Source: Quercus robur
Taxonomy: Eukaryota > Streptophyta > Magnoliopsida > Fagales > Fagaceae
Length of the DNA stretch: 64,000 nucleotides
NCBI RefSeq assembly: GCF_932294415.1
Contig: NC_065536.1
Span: 53,354,354-53,418,353 of the forward strand
Reading direction: 5' to 3'
The notes under the pieces were generated by a model, which was not told the DNA's origin, ran no database searches, and worked only from the letters and a program-made list of their open reading frames with translations. The translations under genes and the position numbers were made by a program. This document shows positions 35,333-44,066 of this stretch, one piece after another. Position 1 is the stretch's first letter; each line of letters opens with the position of its first letter.

Positions 35333-35344
35333 GCTCTGATACCA
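35333..35344 (-). other. Primer-binding site of element 2
   Basis: On the minus strand TGGTATCAGAGC stands two bases inside the 5' LTR. It is complementary to the 3' end of plant initiator tRNA-Met, the common primer of Copia elements. Confidence 0.9.
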
Positions 35345-35346
35345 AT

Positions 35347-36456
35347 TGAAAGTTCAAAAACGTGTACAAAAACACTTTTGAACGTTTAGACCCCCAAAAA
35401 CCAATTTAATCAACACACGCAATATGTTAAACAACTAGTGTGCGGAAACTTAACATATGCTATAACATGGAATTGATTAAACAACTATCTAAGCCACAAC
35501 AAAATAAACCACAGCAGATAATGTAAAGGCAGAGATAGAGAGGAAGGAAGATGCAAACACAGCGATAACACCAGATATGTTATCGAAGAGGAAACCGAAG
35601 ACCTCGGCGAAAAACCTCTCCGCCGCCCTCCAAGCGGTAATCAATCCACTAGAAAATACAGTTGGGATACAAGGACAGCAATAGACCCTCCAAGCCTAAT
35701 CTACCCAATGCACCTAAGCCCTCCAAGCTTCTTGCTCCAACGAGGTTGCGCCGAACCTTTTTCTTTTCTAGCTTTCCGGATTCCGCTACTACACCGTAGC
35801 ATCAACCAATGAATATTGGCTCCTTCCTAACTGCTTCCCAGAACTCCAAACGTCTGTCTCACGGGGATGATAATGGTGAGAACCAGGTTTGGTATAATGC
35901 CTCTCAAAGATTTGACAATGGAGAGGAAGAGAGTGAGGGATTTTGATGAGACTCTAAGGTAGAGATTGTGGGTGAAACAATCTGGTTTTTCTTTAGGGTT
36001 TCTCTCTCAAAATTCTCTCTGGAAGCTCTCTTTCAATCGTGGGTTAAAAGGGTATTTATACTGAAGTGGAGTGGAATGCGAAACGTCAGGTTTTTCCAAA
36101 ACAGGGGTGGCTCGCGGCTTGACCTCGCGGCTTGACTAAGTCGCGAGTTCCAGTCGCGAGTTAACCGTATGGTCAGTTGTCCTGTTTTGTCCTGTAGTGC
36201 TCCAGCTAGCATGACTGTTCATCTTCCAGCATGCTTGGCACGTGTGCATCTTCTGGCGGGTTGAAGCCGCGAGTCCACCCGCGAGTCCCAGCCGCGACAC
36301 TCTGTTTTCTTGCACACTCTTGAGCAATCTTCACACTATCTCACTCACTACCCTTACAACAATCCCACCTAAATACAGGGTTACTAAATGCTGAATTACA
36401 AGCAAATTTGGCACGGAATAAAGCCAATTAGATGGTTGAATAAATTCAACCTTACA
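35347..36456 (-). repeat. 5' LTR of element 2
   Basis: 1110 bp and nearly identical to 28090-29199. The TATAAATA box is the complement of 36053-36060. It should drive the gag transcript leftwards. Confidence 0.95.
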
Positions 36457-36461
36457 CAAAC

Positions 36462-37337
36462 TTTAAGTATTTTAAAATAATTAACATAGTTTCTCTAAGT
36501 GGAACTCTATTGCCAAAATTACAAAAAAGTTTGAAAAATACTATTCCAATTTAAATTTTACTGTCAATAACTTCTAGAAATTTAAAATATTTTTCATTAT
36601 TTATTTTATATTTTTTTAATAATTTATCATATTATTTGATTTAATAATACATTTTGGGTCTTACAAGTCATGTTTGTATTATGTGATTCATTAAGTATAC
36701 TAAAATTATTAGTATATTTTAGTTTAAGTGAAACTCTATTACCAAAGTTAATGAAAAATTAAAATATTACTCAGTCTAAAAGTCAATTATCAAAAGTTTC
36801 AAGAAATATAAAAAGAGCTTAGTTAGTTATTTTAAACTATTTTATAATCTATTGTAATTTTTTTTTTACTTATCTTATATGATACATTCATCATGAAATT
36901 GAAAGTAATTTATGATATAGTTTTTACTTTAGTAAATATAGCAAAAATAATAAATAAAGGAATGTCATGTGCTCATTGGTCTAGGACATGATGTAAATTT
37001 GAAGGTTTAAAGTTCAATCCACCTTACTATCAGTTCATGGGTTCCCAAGGTATTTCATGGACAGAGTGAAATAGCTTGACTAATAGTTGGAACGCCACTT
37101 CTTTATATATATATATAAAATAAAAAACTAATATAGGTCTAGAAGTTGTAGTTGAGCCAAAAGGCATCTCTTTATTTGTGCCAATTTTCATGAAATTTTA
37201 TTACATTCTAATTAAAACTTAATTACCAAAGTATTAAAAAATTCAAAAGATTTATTATTCTAATAAAAATTCAATAACCAAAAGTCTCAAGAAAAATCAA
37301 AAGAAGACTCATTATTCATTTTAAACTAGCTAGTTTA
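36462..37337. other. AT-rich spacer with a possible SINE relic
   Basis: No gene. At about 36961-37130 a stretch with a B-box-like AGTTCAATCC, an A-box-like TGTGCTCATTGG and a TATATA/AAAA tail could be a decayed tRNA-derived SINE. The rest is low-complexity AT. Confidence 0.35.
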
Positions 37338-37342
37338 ATCAT

Positions 37343-38016
37343 TGTAAGGGCTTGGACCCTTGAATTGGGAATGACCCACGTCACCAAAGCCCAACACAAA
37401 GAGGGGCCCACATGACTAAGGCCCATTACAGTGTGGTTGGCCCATATGGCTAAAGTCAAACACGGAGGAGGTGGGATTAGCTCGCTAACAAAATAGGCAA
37501 GTCCTCAGTAATATAGAGTTACGCTCAGGCCAAGTTGGACCCAACACCAACAAGCCAGTCAAAGGAAAGATCGAGGGAGAATAGACATTCAAGGTCGGAA
37601 CCGAACATTGTCAAATAACTTTGGGGAGTTCGCTGTCTAGCACTAATTGGCATTTGGAACAAGTTCCAAGGAAATCCTTTAAAGTCGTTAGGATTCCTAA
37701 GGATTCAGACAGGTGTGGGAAAGTGTGTCAACTGGGGAAGTAATGATAACTCCCCAAGTAAGGAGAGACTATAAAAGGGGGGAAGGTGAACATGTTAGGG
37801 GGTTGGAAAAATTAGGGTAAGAGAGAGTGAGAGTAAGGGAAACACAGGGAACCAGTGGGAAATGTAGGGAAACTGGAGGAACTACATTGCGTTGAGGGTT
37901 GAGGGAAGACAAGCCAGGCGAGGTTCAAGGCCTAATCTGTAGGATCATGACATATCCCACATATAAAGAAGTTGGGGCCCAAATACAAATTGATAACAAA
38001 GTTTTTGGCCGCCACA
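37343..38016 (+). mobile_element. Solo LTR, 674 bp
   Basis: Starts TGTAAGGGCTTGG and ends GGCCGCCACA, flanked by the 5-bp direct repeat ATCAT (37338-37342 and 38017-38021). A TATAAAA box is at 37770-37776. No internal region remains, so the element was removed by recombination between its LTRs. The superfamily is not known. Confidence 0.85.
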
Positions 38017-38057
38017 ATCATATATCATAATTATATGTTTGATAATTAAAGAATTTT

Positions 38058-38226
38058 GTTAATAGATGCTAAGGGCATTTGTATATAAAATACTTTTAGA
38101 AATTTTTTATGAAAAATAAAAAGAACAAATGATTTTTTTTATAGTCTTTTATAATTCTCATAAAAGTGGATATTAAAAATTTCATAAAATAATTCATTAA
38201 CAAATACTCTAAGGACATCCATTAAC
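38058..38226. mobile_element. TIR MITE, 169 bp, copy 1
   Basis: The left end GTTAATAGATGCTAAGGGCA pairs with the complement of the right end, GTTAATGGATGTCCTTAGAG. The interior is AT-rich, with TTTTAGAAATTTTTTATG opposite CATAAAAGTGG. It is one of three relatives in the next 2.3 kb. Confidence 0.7.
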
Positions 38227-38951
38227 CAGGTATATAATTAACTTTGGATCTTCTATGTTGTGCATACCCTATTTGATTCAATATAAGTGTTATACACTTC
38301 TAGCTACAATGTGCTTTGTTTTATGATCTATTATAAGTATATTATTGAAATAATTAATATACCTTTTCTTAAGTAGAACTTTTTCACTAAAATTTGAAAA
38401 ACTTTAATACTATTCTGGTTAAAACTTAATAACCAAACATTTCAAGTTATTTTAGATTATTATAAAATTCTGTTATGATATTTTAGTTTTGATAACAAAT
38501 ATACTTTCACCAGGTTACATATAGTAATTTTTTTTCTTTTATTTTTACTTTATATATTTTATCATGTAATTTCAATCATTTCATTATTTTTCATATAATT
38601 ATTTTTTTAAATCGTGCATTGTACATGCAACCACAGGTTTAAGAAAAATGGAGATATCACCTAGAGTAATCAATATAAAGGGGGTATTATTTCAACAACC
38701 AATATAGTAAATAAAACAATAATTTTTTTTTTTAGAAAATAAACTACACATTCAAGACCTTTCAAACTCAAACTCTCACCTTTAGTTTGAAAAGGTGGGG
38801 GGGGGGGGGGGTTGTTATGACCTAAGTGACCAAAACCAATAGTAGATTCATGCACTTGTAAAACAAGCAACTTAACATGGGGTTAGTTTAGAGCAAGTAA
38901 AATATTCTCTAGTATATAAATTTTATATTGAGTTCATTGAAAAAAGAGCCA
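38227..38951. other. AT-rich spacer with a G-homopolymer
   Basis: No gene or complete repeat. A run of about 16 G near 38797-38812 lies next to a purine-rich stretch; the rest is AT-rich low-complexity DNA. Confidence 0.45.
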
Positions 38952-39121
38952 GTTAACGGGTACCCTTAAAGCAATTATTAATAAATTATTTTAGGAAAGT
39001 TTCGACACCACTTTTATAGGAAATATAAAAACTTGTCATAAAAATTAATTGCTTTTTTCTTTTCCCATAAAAAGTTTTTAAAAATATATCCAAAACAAAT
39101 GTCCTTAGTATATCTATTAAC
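38952..39121. mobile_element. TIR MITE, 170 bp, copy 2 (inverted)
   Basis: Ends GTTAACGGGTACCCTTAAAG and, complemented, GTTAATAGATATACTAAGGA. It shares CACCACTTTTATAGGAAATA with the other copies in reverse orientation and is more diverged. Confidence 0.6.
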
Positions 39122-39249
39122 TTTTGCCTAATAAAAAATATATAGTCGTTAAGGGCTTTCACACATTAGATGTAAGTCATCAAGCCAAACTACATAAACT
39201 TTCGTTTGTACTCTCTCTTACATGTTTATGCTCATCATTTAATCATTAC

Positions 39250-39829
39250 TGTACGGCACCGAGGTACCTTGATCCATTTGGGCCTTGGGATCAGGCCCAG
39301 TAGCATAGCCCACATCTCCAACCTCTTTCTACTCTACCCTCACAAACTACAAGCCCAAGTTTCATTATCTGATCATTACTCGGCATAACATTCCTGAATA
39401 ATAAAGAAAGACTAAAATCCGAGCACATCATAGCATGCTCAGCAATTCCCAGGAAATATCGCTATCGAGCATTCCTACTTGAGTTGGAACCAAGTTCCAA
39501 GGCCACATTCGCCGCATTCCACCCCCACCTAACCACCCACTTACAATTGATGATTTTGGACCTCCAATTGCACTAACTATGGTTATAATCATAGTCTCCC
39601 CACTAATCTAGAACTATAAATATAAGAAGATGGAAAGGAAAAAGGGTTGGTTGAGAGGTTCACAAAAATAGAGAGTAGAGAGAAATAGTGATTCAAAAAG
39701 AGAGAGAATAAATTACATTGAGTCTCTGTGCCGAGAACGACCCAAAGTAGGAAATCCTAAGCCCACCATATAAGTAAGTTGTGAGCCCAAGTGAGGTCAA
39801 GCCCAATAGCCTCATTTCAGGCACGCACA
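39250..39829 (+). mobile_element. Solo LTR, 580 bp
   Basis: Starts TGTACGGCACCGAGG and ends GGCACGCACA, with the direct repeat ATTAC on both sides (39245-39249 and 39830-39834). A TATAAATA box is at 39615-39622. It shares short stretches such as GGAACCAAGTTCCAAGG with the solo LTR at 37343 (GGAACAAGTTCCAAGG), so the two may be distant relatives. Confidence 0.85.
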
Positions 39830-39980
39830 ATTACATACAATCACACACAACTACTTTAACATGACTCTCCAACAAATTCATTGGAGTTAACATCCTTATT
39901 GGTGATAGAATGTCTTTCAGTGGCCTTTTTGAAGAATATCTAAAGGTTGCCTTCCATCTTCATAGTTAACAATAAGTCAC

Positions 39981-40145
39981 CACCGCGCGCACACCCTTGG
40001 TGTGGTGGTCACTTCACAAGAATAAGTGCTTTGTGAGGTGTGGGGGGTAAAGGTTGGAATTCAAGTCTCCAGGAGAGAGTCTCACACACATATACACTTA
40101 GATTAAATTAGAATAGAATTTCTATCTTGTAAAAAAAAAAAAAAA
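39981..40145 (+). mobile_element. tRNA-derived SINE with poly(A) tail
   Basis: Begins near CACCGCGCGCACACCCTTGG. An A box-like TGGTGTGGTGG and a decayed B box (ATTCAAGTCTCC) are spaced as in tRNA promoters. It continues through CACACATATACACTTAGATT to TTCTATCTTGT followed by a run of about 16 A. I recall this head-to-tail pattern from tree genomes. Short matches of AAGTCA flank it. Confidence 0.7.
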
Positions 40146-40180
40146 AGAAAGAAGTCAATGATATAAAATTTTAAAATTTT

Positions 40181-40349
40181 GTTAATTGATGCTTAAGGGT
40201 ATTCGTTTAGGAAATACTTTTAGAAACTTTTTATGGAAAAGGAAAAAAAACAACTGATTTTTTTTTAATTTTTTATATTTTCCATAAAAGTGGTATCAAA
40301 ATTTTCTTAAAATGATTAATTAACTAATACCCTAAGGGCTTCTATTAAC
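40181..40349. mobile_element. TIR MITE, 169 bp, copy 3
   Basis: Ends GTTAATTGATGCTTAAGGGT and, complemented, GTTAATAGAAGCCCTTAGGG. The interior AGGAAATACTTTTAGAAACT matches copy 1 at 38058. Confidence 0.7.
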
Positions 40350-40412
40350 AGACCCAAAAAAATTCATTGTTTACAAGTGATATACTGTAACTAGTGTATA
40401 ATAAAAATAAAA

Positions 40413-40764
40413 GGTTAAAGTGCAAAACACACCTTTGAAGTTTTGGGCTATTTAGATTTTACACCCTAAAGTTTTTATTTGCATCCCTCCATCCATATTT
40501 TCTGTTAAGTGTCACACAATCTTGTCTGTATGTCTAGTTTGTCTAATAAAATAATACCACGTCATTTTCATTATGTCATGTGACATTATTTTTATTGGAT
40601 TATCTAAACATATACGGCAAGTTTATGTAGCATTTAAATATAGATGAATGGACTACTAATGCAAACGTAATATAACTTTAAGAAATAAAATTCAAATTTT
40701 GAAACTTTAAAAATGTAAAATTCAAAGACCAATAAACTTTAGGGGTTTAGCTTACACTTAAGCC
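40413..40764. mobile_element. MITE-like element, 352 bp
   Basis: The left end GGTTAAAGTGCAAAACAC and the complemented right end GGCTTAAGTGTAAGCTAAAC are similar, and similarity continues inward (CCTAAAGTTTTTATTTGCAT opposite a stretch with the same words). No coding potential. TSDs are not clear. Confidence 0.55.
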
Positions 40765-41498
40765 AAAATAAAATTAGTGGTGAGACATATTAAAATAGCT
40801 GTACTTAATCACAATTTATTATGTTATTAAAAATTTCTAGGAAAAAAATTCATTCTTGACCATAACTAAAAGCGTCACGGACACGTGACTAACATTTAAA
40901 AAAATATATGTATCATTAATTGGTAGTCAACAGTAAGCGCCATAATATATCCGTAACACTTTTTCTTATTCTTTTTTAATAGTAGTATTATTTATTGCTA
41001 TGACTGAAGAATATGAGAAAAGCATATGCTCGTTTTTCATCAAAATTTGAATGGTTTGATACGATGGTGGCTGTTAATGCACTCAGTGACTGTTGGCCTG
41101 AGTGCAGTACCACACCACATACAAGTTCCAAATTCCTTATAAATATAGTAGTATAAATTCAACATGTAAACATCAAATGCTGCATCCAATCACAGAAGAA
41201 GATTTACAAACCAGGTGGCATAAGTGAATAAAAATCCTTAGGTAAATTTTGAGGGATTTTTTTTAATGGATGCCTTGTTGGAATTTAGATCATTAACAAA
41301 TAGTCTCTAAGAGCACTCATTAACTGTACTTAATTTTTTTTTAACAAACAAGGATGTCTAGATCTTTTGAGTATTTGATTATTTTCCCGGGTATATGTAA
41401 TCTTCCCATCCCACACATACCAGGTTATTACAAGAAGGAATCTCATAGAAGTGGCCCGAAGATGTTAGCAAGAGATTTTGAACAAGGGAGTTAATCTT
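40765..41498. other. AT-rich intergenic DNA, no gene seen
   Basis: Unstructured AT-rich sequence. Around 41215-41330 a fragment (ACAAATAGTCTCTAAGAGCA) resembles the right end of the 169-bp MITE family. Confidence 0.4.
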
Positions 41499-41955
41499 GA
41501 CCGGAGGCTATACCAGTTTGACCAGTGAAATGATATATTTCGGTACCAGTCAATACTGGTGTACTGTTTCGGGTTTACCGCTATTTTTTATATTTATAAA
41601 TATATATATATATATATATATATTATAATAAAAATAGAAGTTTACCATAAAACATTACCTCAATTCAGAACAAATTATTCATAATTTTAGATTTTAGACT
41701 TTAGCATACTAAGAAAACAAATAATACTAATAAATTATCATCCTACCCTTACAAAAATTCAAAAATTACAAAACTTAAAAAAAAAATAAAAAAAGAAAAA
41801 GAAAAAAGAGGCTTATTTCTATACCGGCCAAAACGCTCGAAATCGACCGGTACACAACAAGTATTTAAATCAATACGAAACGTTGACGTTCCAATATCGG
41901 TGCACGTATCGGTATGGTACATACCGGCTGGTATAGTATGGTATTGACCACATTG
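41499..41955. mobile_element. Unclassified repeat rich in CCGGTA/TACCGG words
   Basis: Two GC-richer arms (41499-41580 and 41820-41955) repeat the words CGGTACCAG, TACCGGCC and GGTATGGTACATACCGG, and flank an AT core with an (AT)n run at 41596-41623 and an A-rich run. The arrangement suggests a non-autonomous DNA element, but exact ends and target duplication are not visible. Confidence 0.45.
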
Positions 41956-42675
41956 ATTTCGAACTTAAGATCTCATGAATATCATAAGGCCTTAGAAACC
42001 ACTAAACCGACCCATTGGGGTTAATCGTACCCAATTTTGAGTGTTTCATTTTATGTTCTCTCTATTACAACGTACCTCATATTATTTTTCCAAAATAATT
42101 AGGTTTAAAAAAAAAAAATTAACATAGCATACTGCAACTAATGGATCATGAAATTTGAACACTAATTATAAAAGTAAGACAAAGTATTCTTATTTGAATA
42201 TATGGAAGGCAAGATGCACACCTCATGGTGAGCATAACATTCGAGTCACCACTAAAGGCATGCTTGGTAGACTGTAATGATAATTACATAGGAATAGGAA
42301 TAAGTATTATTGGAAGTGATTATGGGGACACATTATTTTTTACAACCGTTTTCCAATTGCAATAGTTTGTTGTGATTAAATTAACATCATTTTCATCTAA
42401 GTCCACTATTAACACCATTTTTATCATTCATCAATCATGATAGGCTATATCATTATTAGCAATTATACATTGTGTCCAAACTTTATGGGCGGGTAGCCAA
42501 ATTTTATGTCAAAATTGGAGGAATGTATTTCTACTATAATAATAATAATAAAACTCTCCCAAACCAAGTTTTATTACTAATAAATAGAGCTTTTTTTTAG
42601 CTAAATTCTAGAATTTTTAAAATAATTAAATTTATGAAAGTAAAATTCTGAACACATAAAGTCAATTTTCTATTA
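41956..42675. other. Intergenic DNA with a MITE-like fragment
   Basis: No gene. At 42250-42480 GGCATGCTTGGTAGACTGTA and surrounding AT-rich sequence resemble hAT-type MITE ends; a related phrase (GGCATTTGGTAGGGGG) occurs at 61184. Confidence 0.4.
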
Positions 42676-43081
42676 CTACCTCTGTCCCAAATTGATGGCC
42701 TTGCTTAAAAATTTTAACATTTTAAGAGAATATTATTTATTGTGTAGTCTTTTAATAAAAAAAATGTACAAATTTATAAATTTACCCTCATTAATTTAAA
42801 CTTAAAAAAAAAATGATACGACCTCCATTAGTCCATCCCAAAATGTTGATTATGTTTAAAAAATCCAATTTTTTATAGGAACATCATTGAATACATGGTC
42901 ATTTAAAAATGTACAAATTTTCAAAATTATCTTCATTAATTTAAACTATAGGAAAGAATCACATTGACTTTTGAATAAAGTAAAATGCAAGATAAAAATT
43001 TTATTTATTAATTTTGAGAAAAAAATTTTATTTTGAATAACTCAAAATAAAATTAAATACCAATAATTTGGAACAGAAAAA
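42676..43081. mobile_element. Stowaway-like (Tc1/mariner) MITE
   Basis: The left end CTACCTCTGTCCCAAATTGA and the complemented right end CTTTTTCTGTTCCAAATTAT are related, with TA on both sides (42674-42675 and 43082-43083). An internal CTCCATTAGTCCATCCCAAA near 42826 looks like a second terminal sequence, so two related MITEs may be nested. TA duplication plus the CTCCGTCCCA-type end is typical of Stowaway/Tc1-mariner MITEs. Confidence 0.7.
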
Positions 43082-43356
43082 GTATTGACTTTTTAAATAA
43101 AGTAAATAATAAGATAAGACAGTTAAAAAACAACTACATTTCAAAACATCCCAAAAATAGGAAATGGAATAAAAAATAAAATAAAATAAAAAAAAAAACC
43201 AAAACTTTCTTAGTCGTAAAATTCAAGGTTCTTTGTTTGATAAATTCTTGGTTTGAAGTTAAAAACATTAAAAAACGTTTTAAATGACATCACAAGCTAG
43301 ACATGCATGTCTTTGAAAACCAAAAAAAAAAAACACTACTATTACTCATCTAACGC

Positions 43357-43374
43357 TGACGTGGCAGTTTGACC
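43357..43374 (+). promoter_or_regulatory. bZIP-type ACGT box and W-box ahead of MKP1
   Basis: TGACGTGGCA (43357-43366) is an ACGT-core bZIP site, and TTTGACC (43368-43374) contains a W-box core TTGACC. Both lie just before a CT-rich patch and the MKP1 leader. MKP1 acts in stress and defence signalling, so such sites are plausible, but their use is inferred only. Confidence 0.4.
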
Positions 43375-43376
43375 CA

Positions 43377-43504
43377 GTCTCTCTCTCTCTCTCTCTCCTC
43401 CTCAGTCCAAAAGAGACAAATCTCTTTCCCAAAAAACCCAGCCATGACATGAACCCAATCCACTTTGGTAACTCACTTCTTCAACTCGTTCCCTTAAACT
43501 CAGT

Positions 43505-43535
<31 letters not shown>
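43377..43535 (+). repeat. (CT)n microsatellites in the MKP1 promoter/5' leader
   Basis: Two CT tracts, 43378-43398 and 43508-43535, bracket the likely transcription start. CT-rich Y-patches are common in plant core promoters and 5' leaders. Confidence 0.7.
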
Positions 43536-43540
<5 letters not shown>

Positions 43541-43622
43541 CCTATTAGGGTTTCAAAAGTCTGCTGCTAGTACACACACAAAACAAGCGACCTTTCAACT
43601 TGAAAGAGATAGATTCTTTGGA

Positions 43623-44065
43623 GTAAGTCTCTCTTCAACAATTTCGACTGTATTTAATTCTCTCTACTATTACACTGTATGTAATTTTTTTCTTCTATCT
43701 TCCACTTTTCCTCTTTTTCTTGTTGTTGAATCTGTAAGCCAAACTATATACTTCTCAGCTAGAGTTTTTTACTGGGTCATATTCGTGTTTGAATTTTCTT
43801 CTTCTTTGTCCATCTAGATAGAAAGATTGTACTTTTAGAGAGAGAGTTAGATAGTCATAGAGAGAGATAGAGGGTCAAGGGTTTTAGGTGAGAAAAAAAA
43901 AAAAAAGTGAGAAGGGAGACTGAGAATTTTCAAATATCTGCTATTTATTCCAAAGAAACTCATTTGCTTGTTTCTATGACCTTTCTTGGAACAATCCTTT
44001 AATGGGTGTCAGTTAAATTTGTAGAATTTTGTTATATATATATTTTTTTTTCCTTCCCTTTTTAG
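43623..44065 (+). other. Predicted 5' UTR intron of MKP1
   Basis: A donor GA|GTAAGTCTC at 43623 and an acceptor CCTTCCCTTTTTAG at 44052-44065 bound 443 T-rich bases. The acceptor lies one base before the ATG at 44067. Leader introns often support plant gene expression. Confidence 0.65.
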
Positions 44066-44066
44066 T

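Larger units (their letters stand above)
28090..36456 (-). mobile_element. Young non-autonomous Copia/Sirevirus-like retrotransposon, element 2
   Basis: 8367 bp, inserted in minus orientation. Both LTRs are 1110 bp and differ at about five positions by eye (about 99.5% identity). The target duplication is CAAAC at 28085-28089 and 36457-36461. In element order: 5' LTR (36456-35347), primer site TGGTATCAGAGC (initiator tRNA-Met, typical of Copia), gag (35271-33301), a non-coding stretch with a CGCGA-rich block, a second ORF (31169-30024), polypurine tracts and 3' LTR (29199-28090). No protease, integrase, reverse transcriptase or RNase H can be read between the LTRs. The long two-zinc-knuckle gag, LTRs over 1 kb and repeated polypurine tracts resemble Sireviruses. 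It must use enzymes supplied by another element. Confidence 0.9.

Noticed and set aside
36136..36327. 63-codon frame repeated in both LTRs of element 2 (also 28879-29070)
   Set aside because: Lies in the CGCGA-rich U3 part of the LTR; no known domain; duplicated only because LTRs are duplicated.
43449..43817. 122-codon frame starting in the CT-rich stretch upstream of MKP1
   Set aside because: It runs through microsatellites and a predicted UTR intron, gives a Ser/Leu run and matches no family; treated as MKP1 5' leader.
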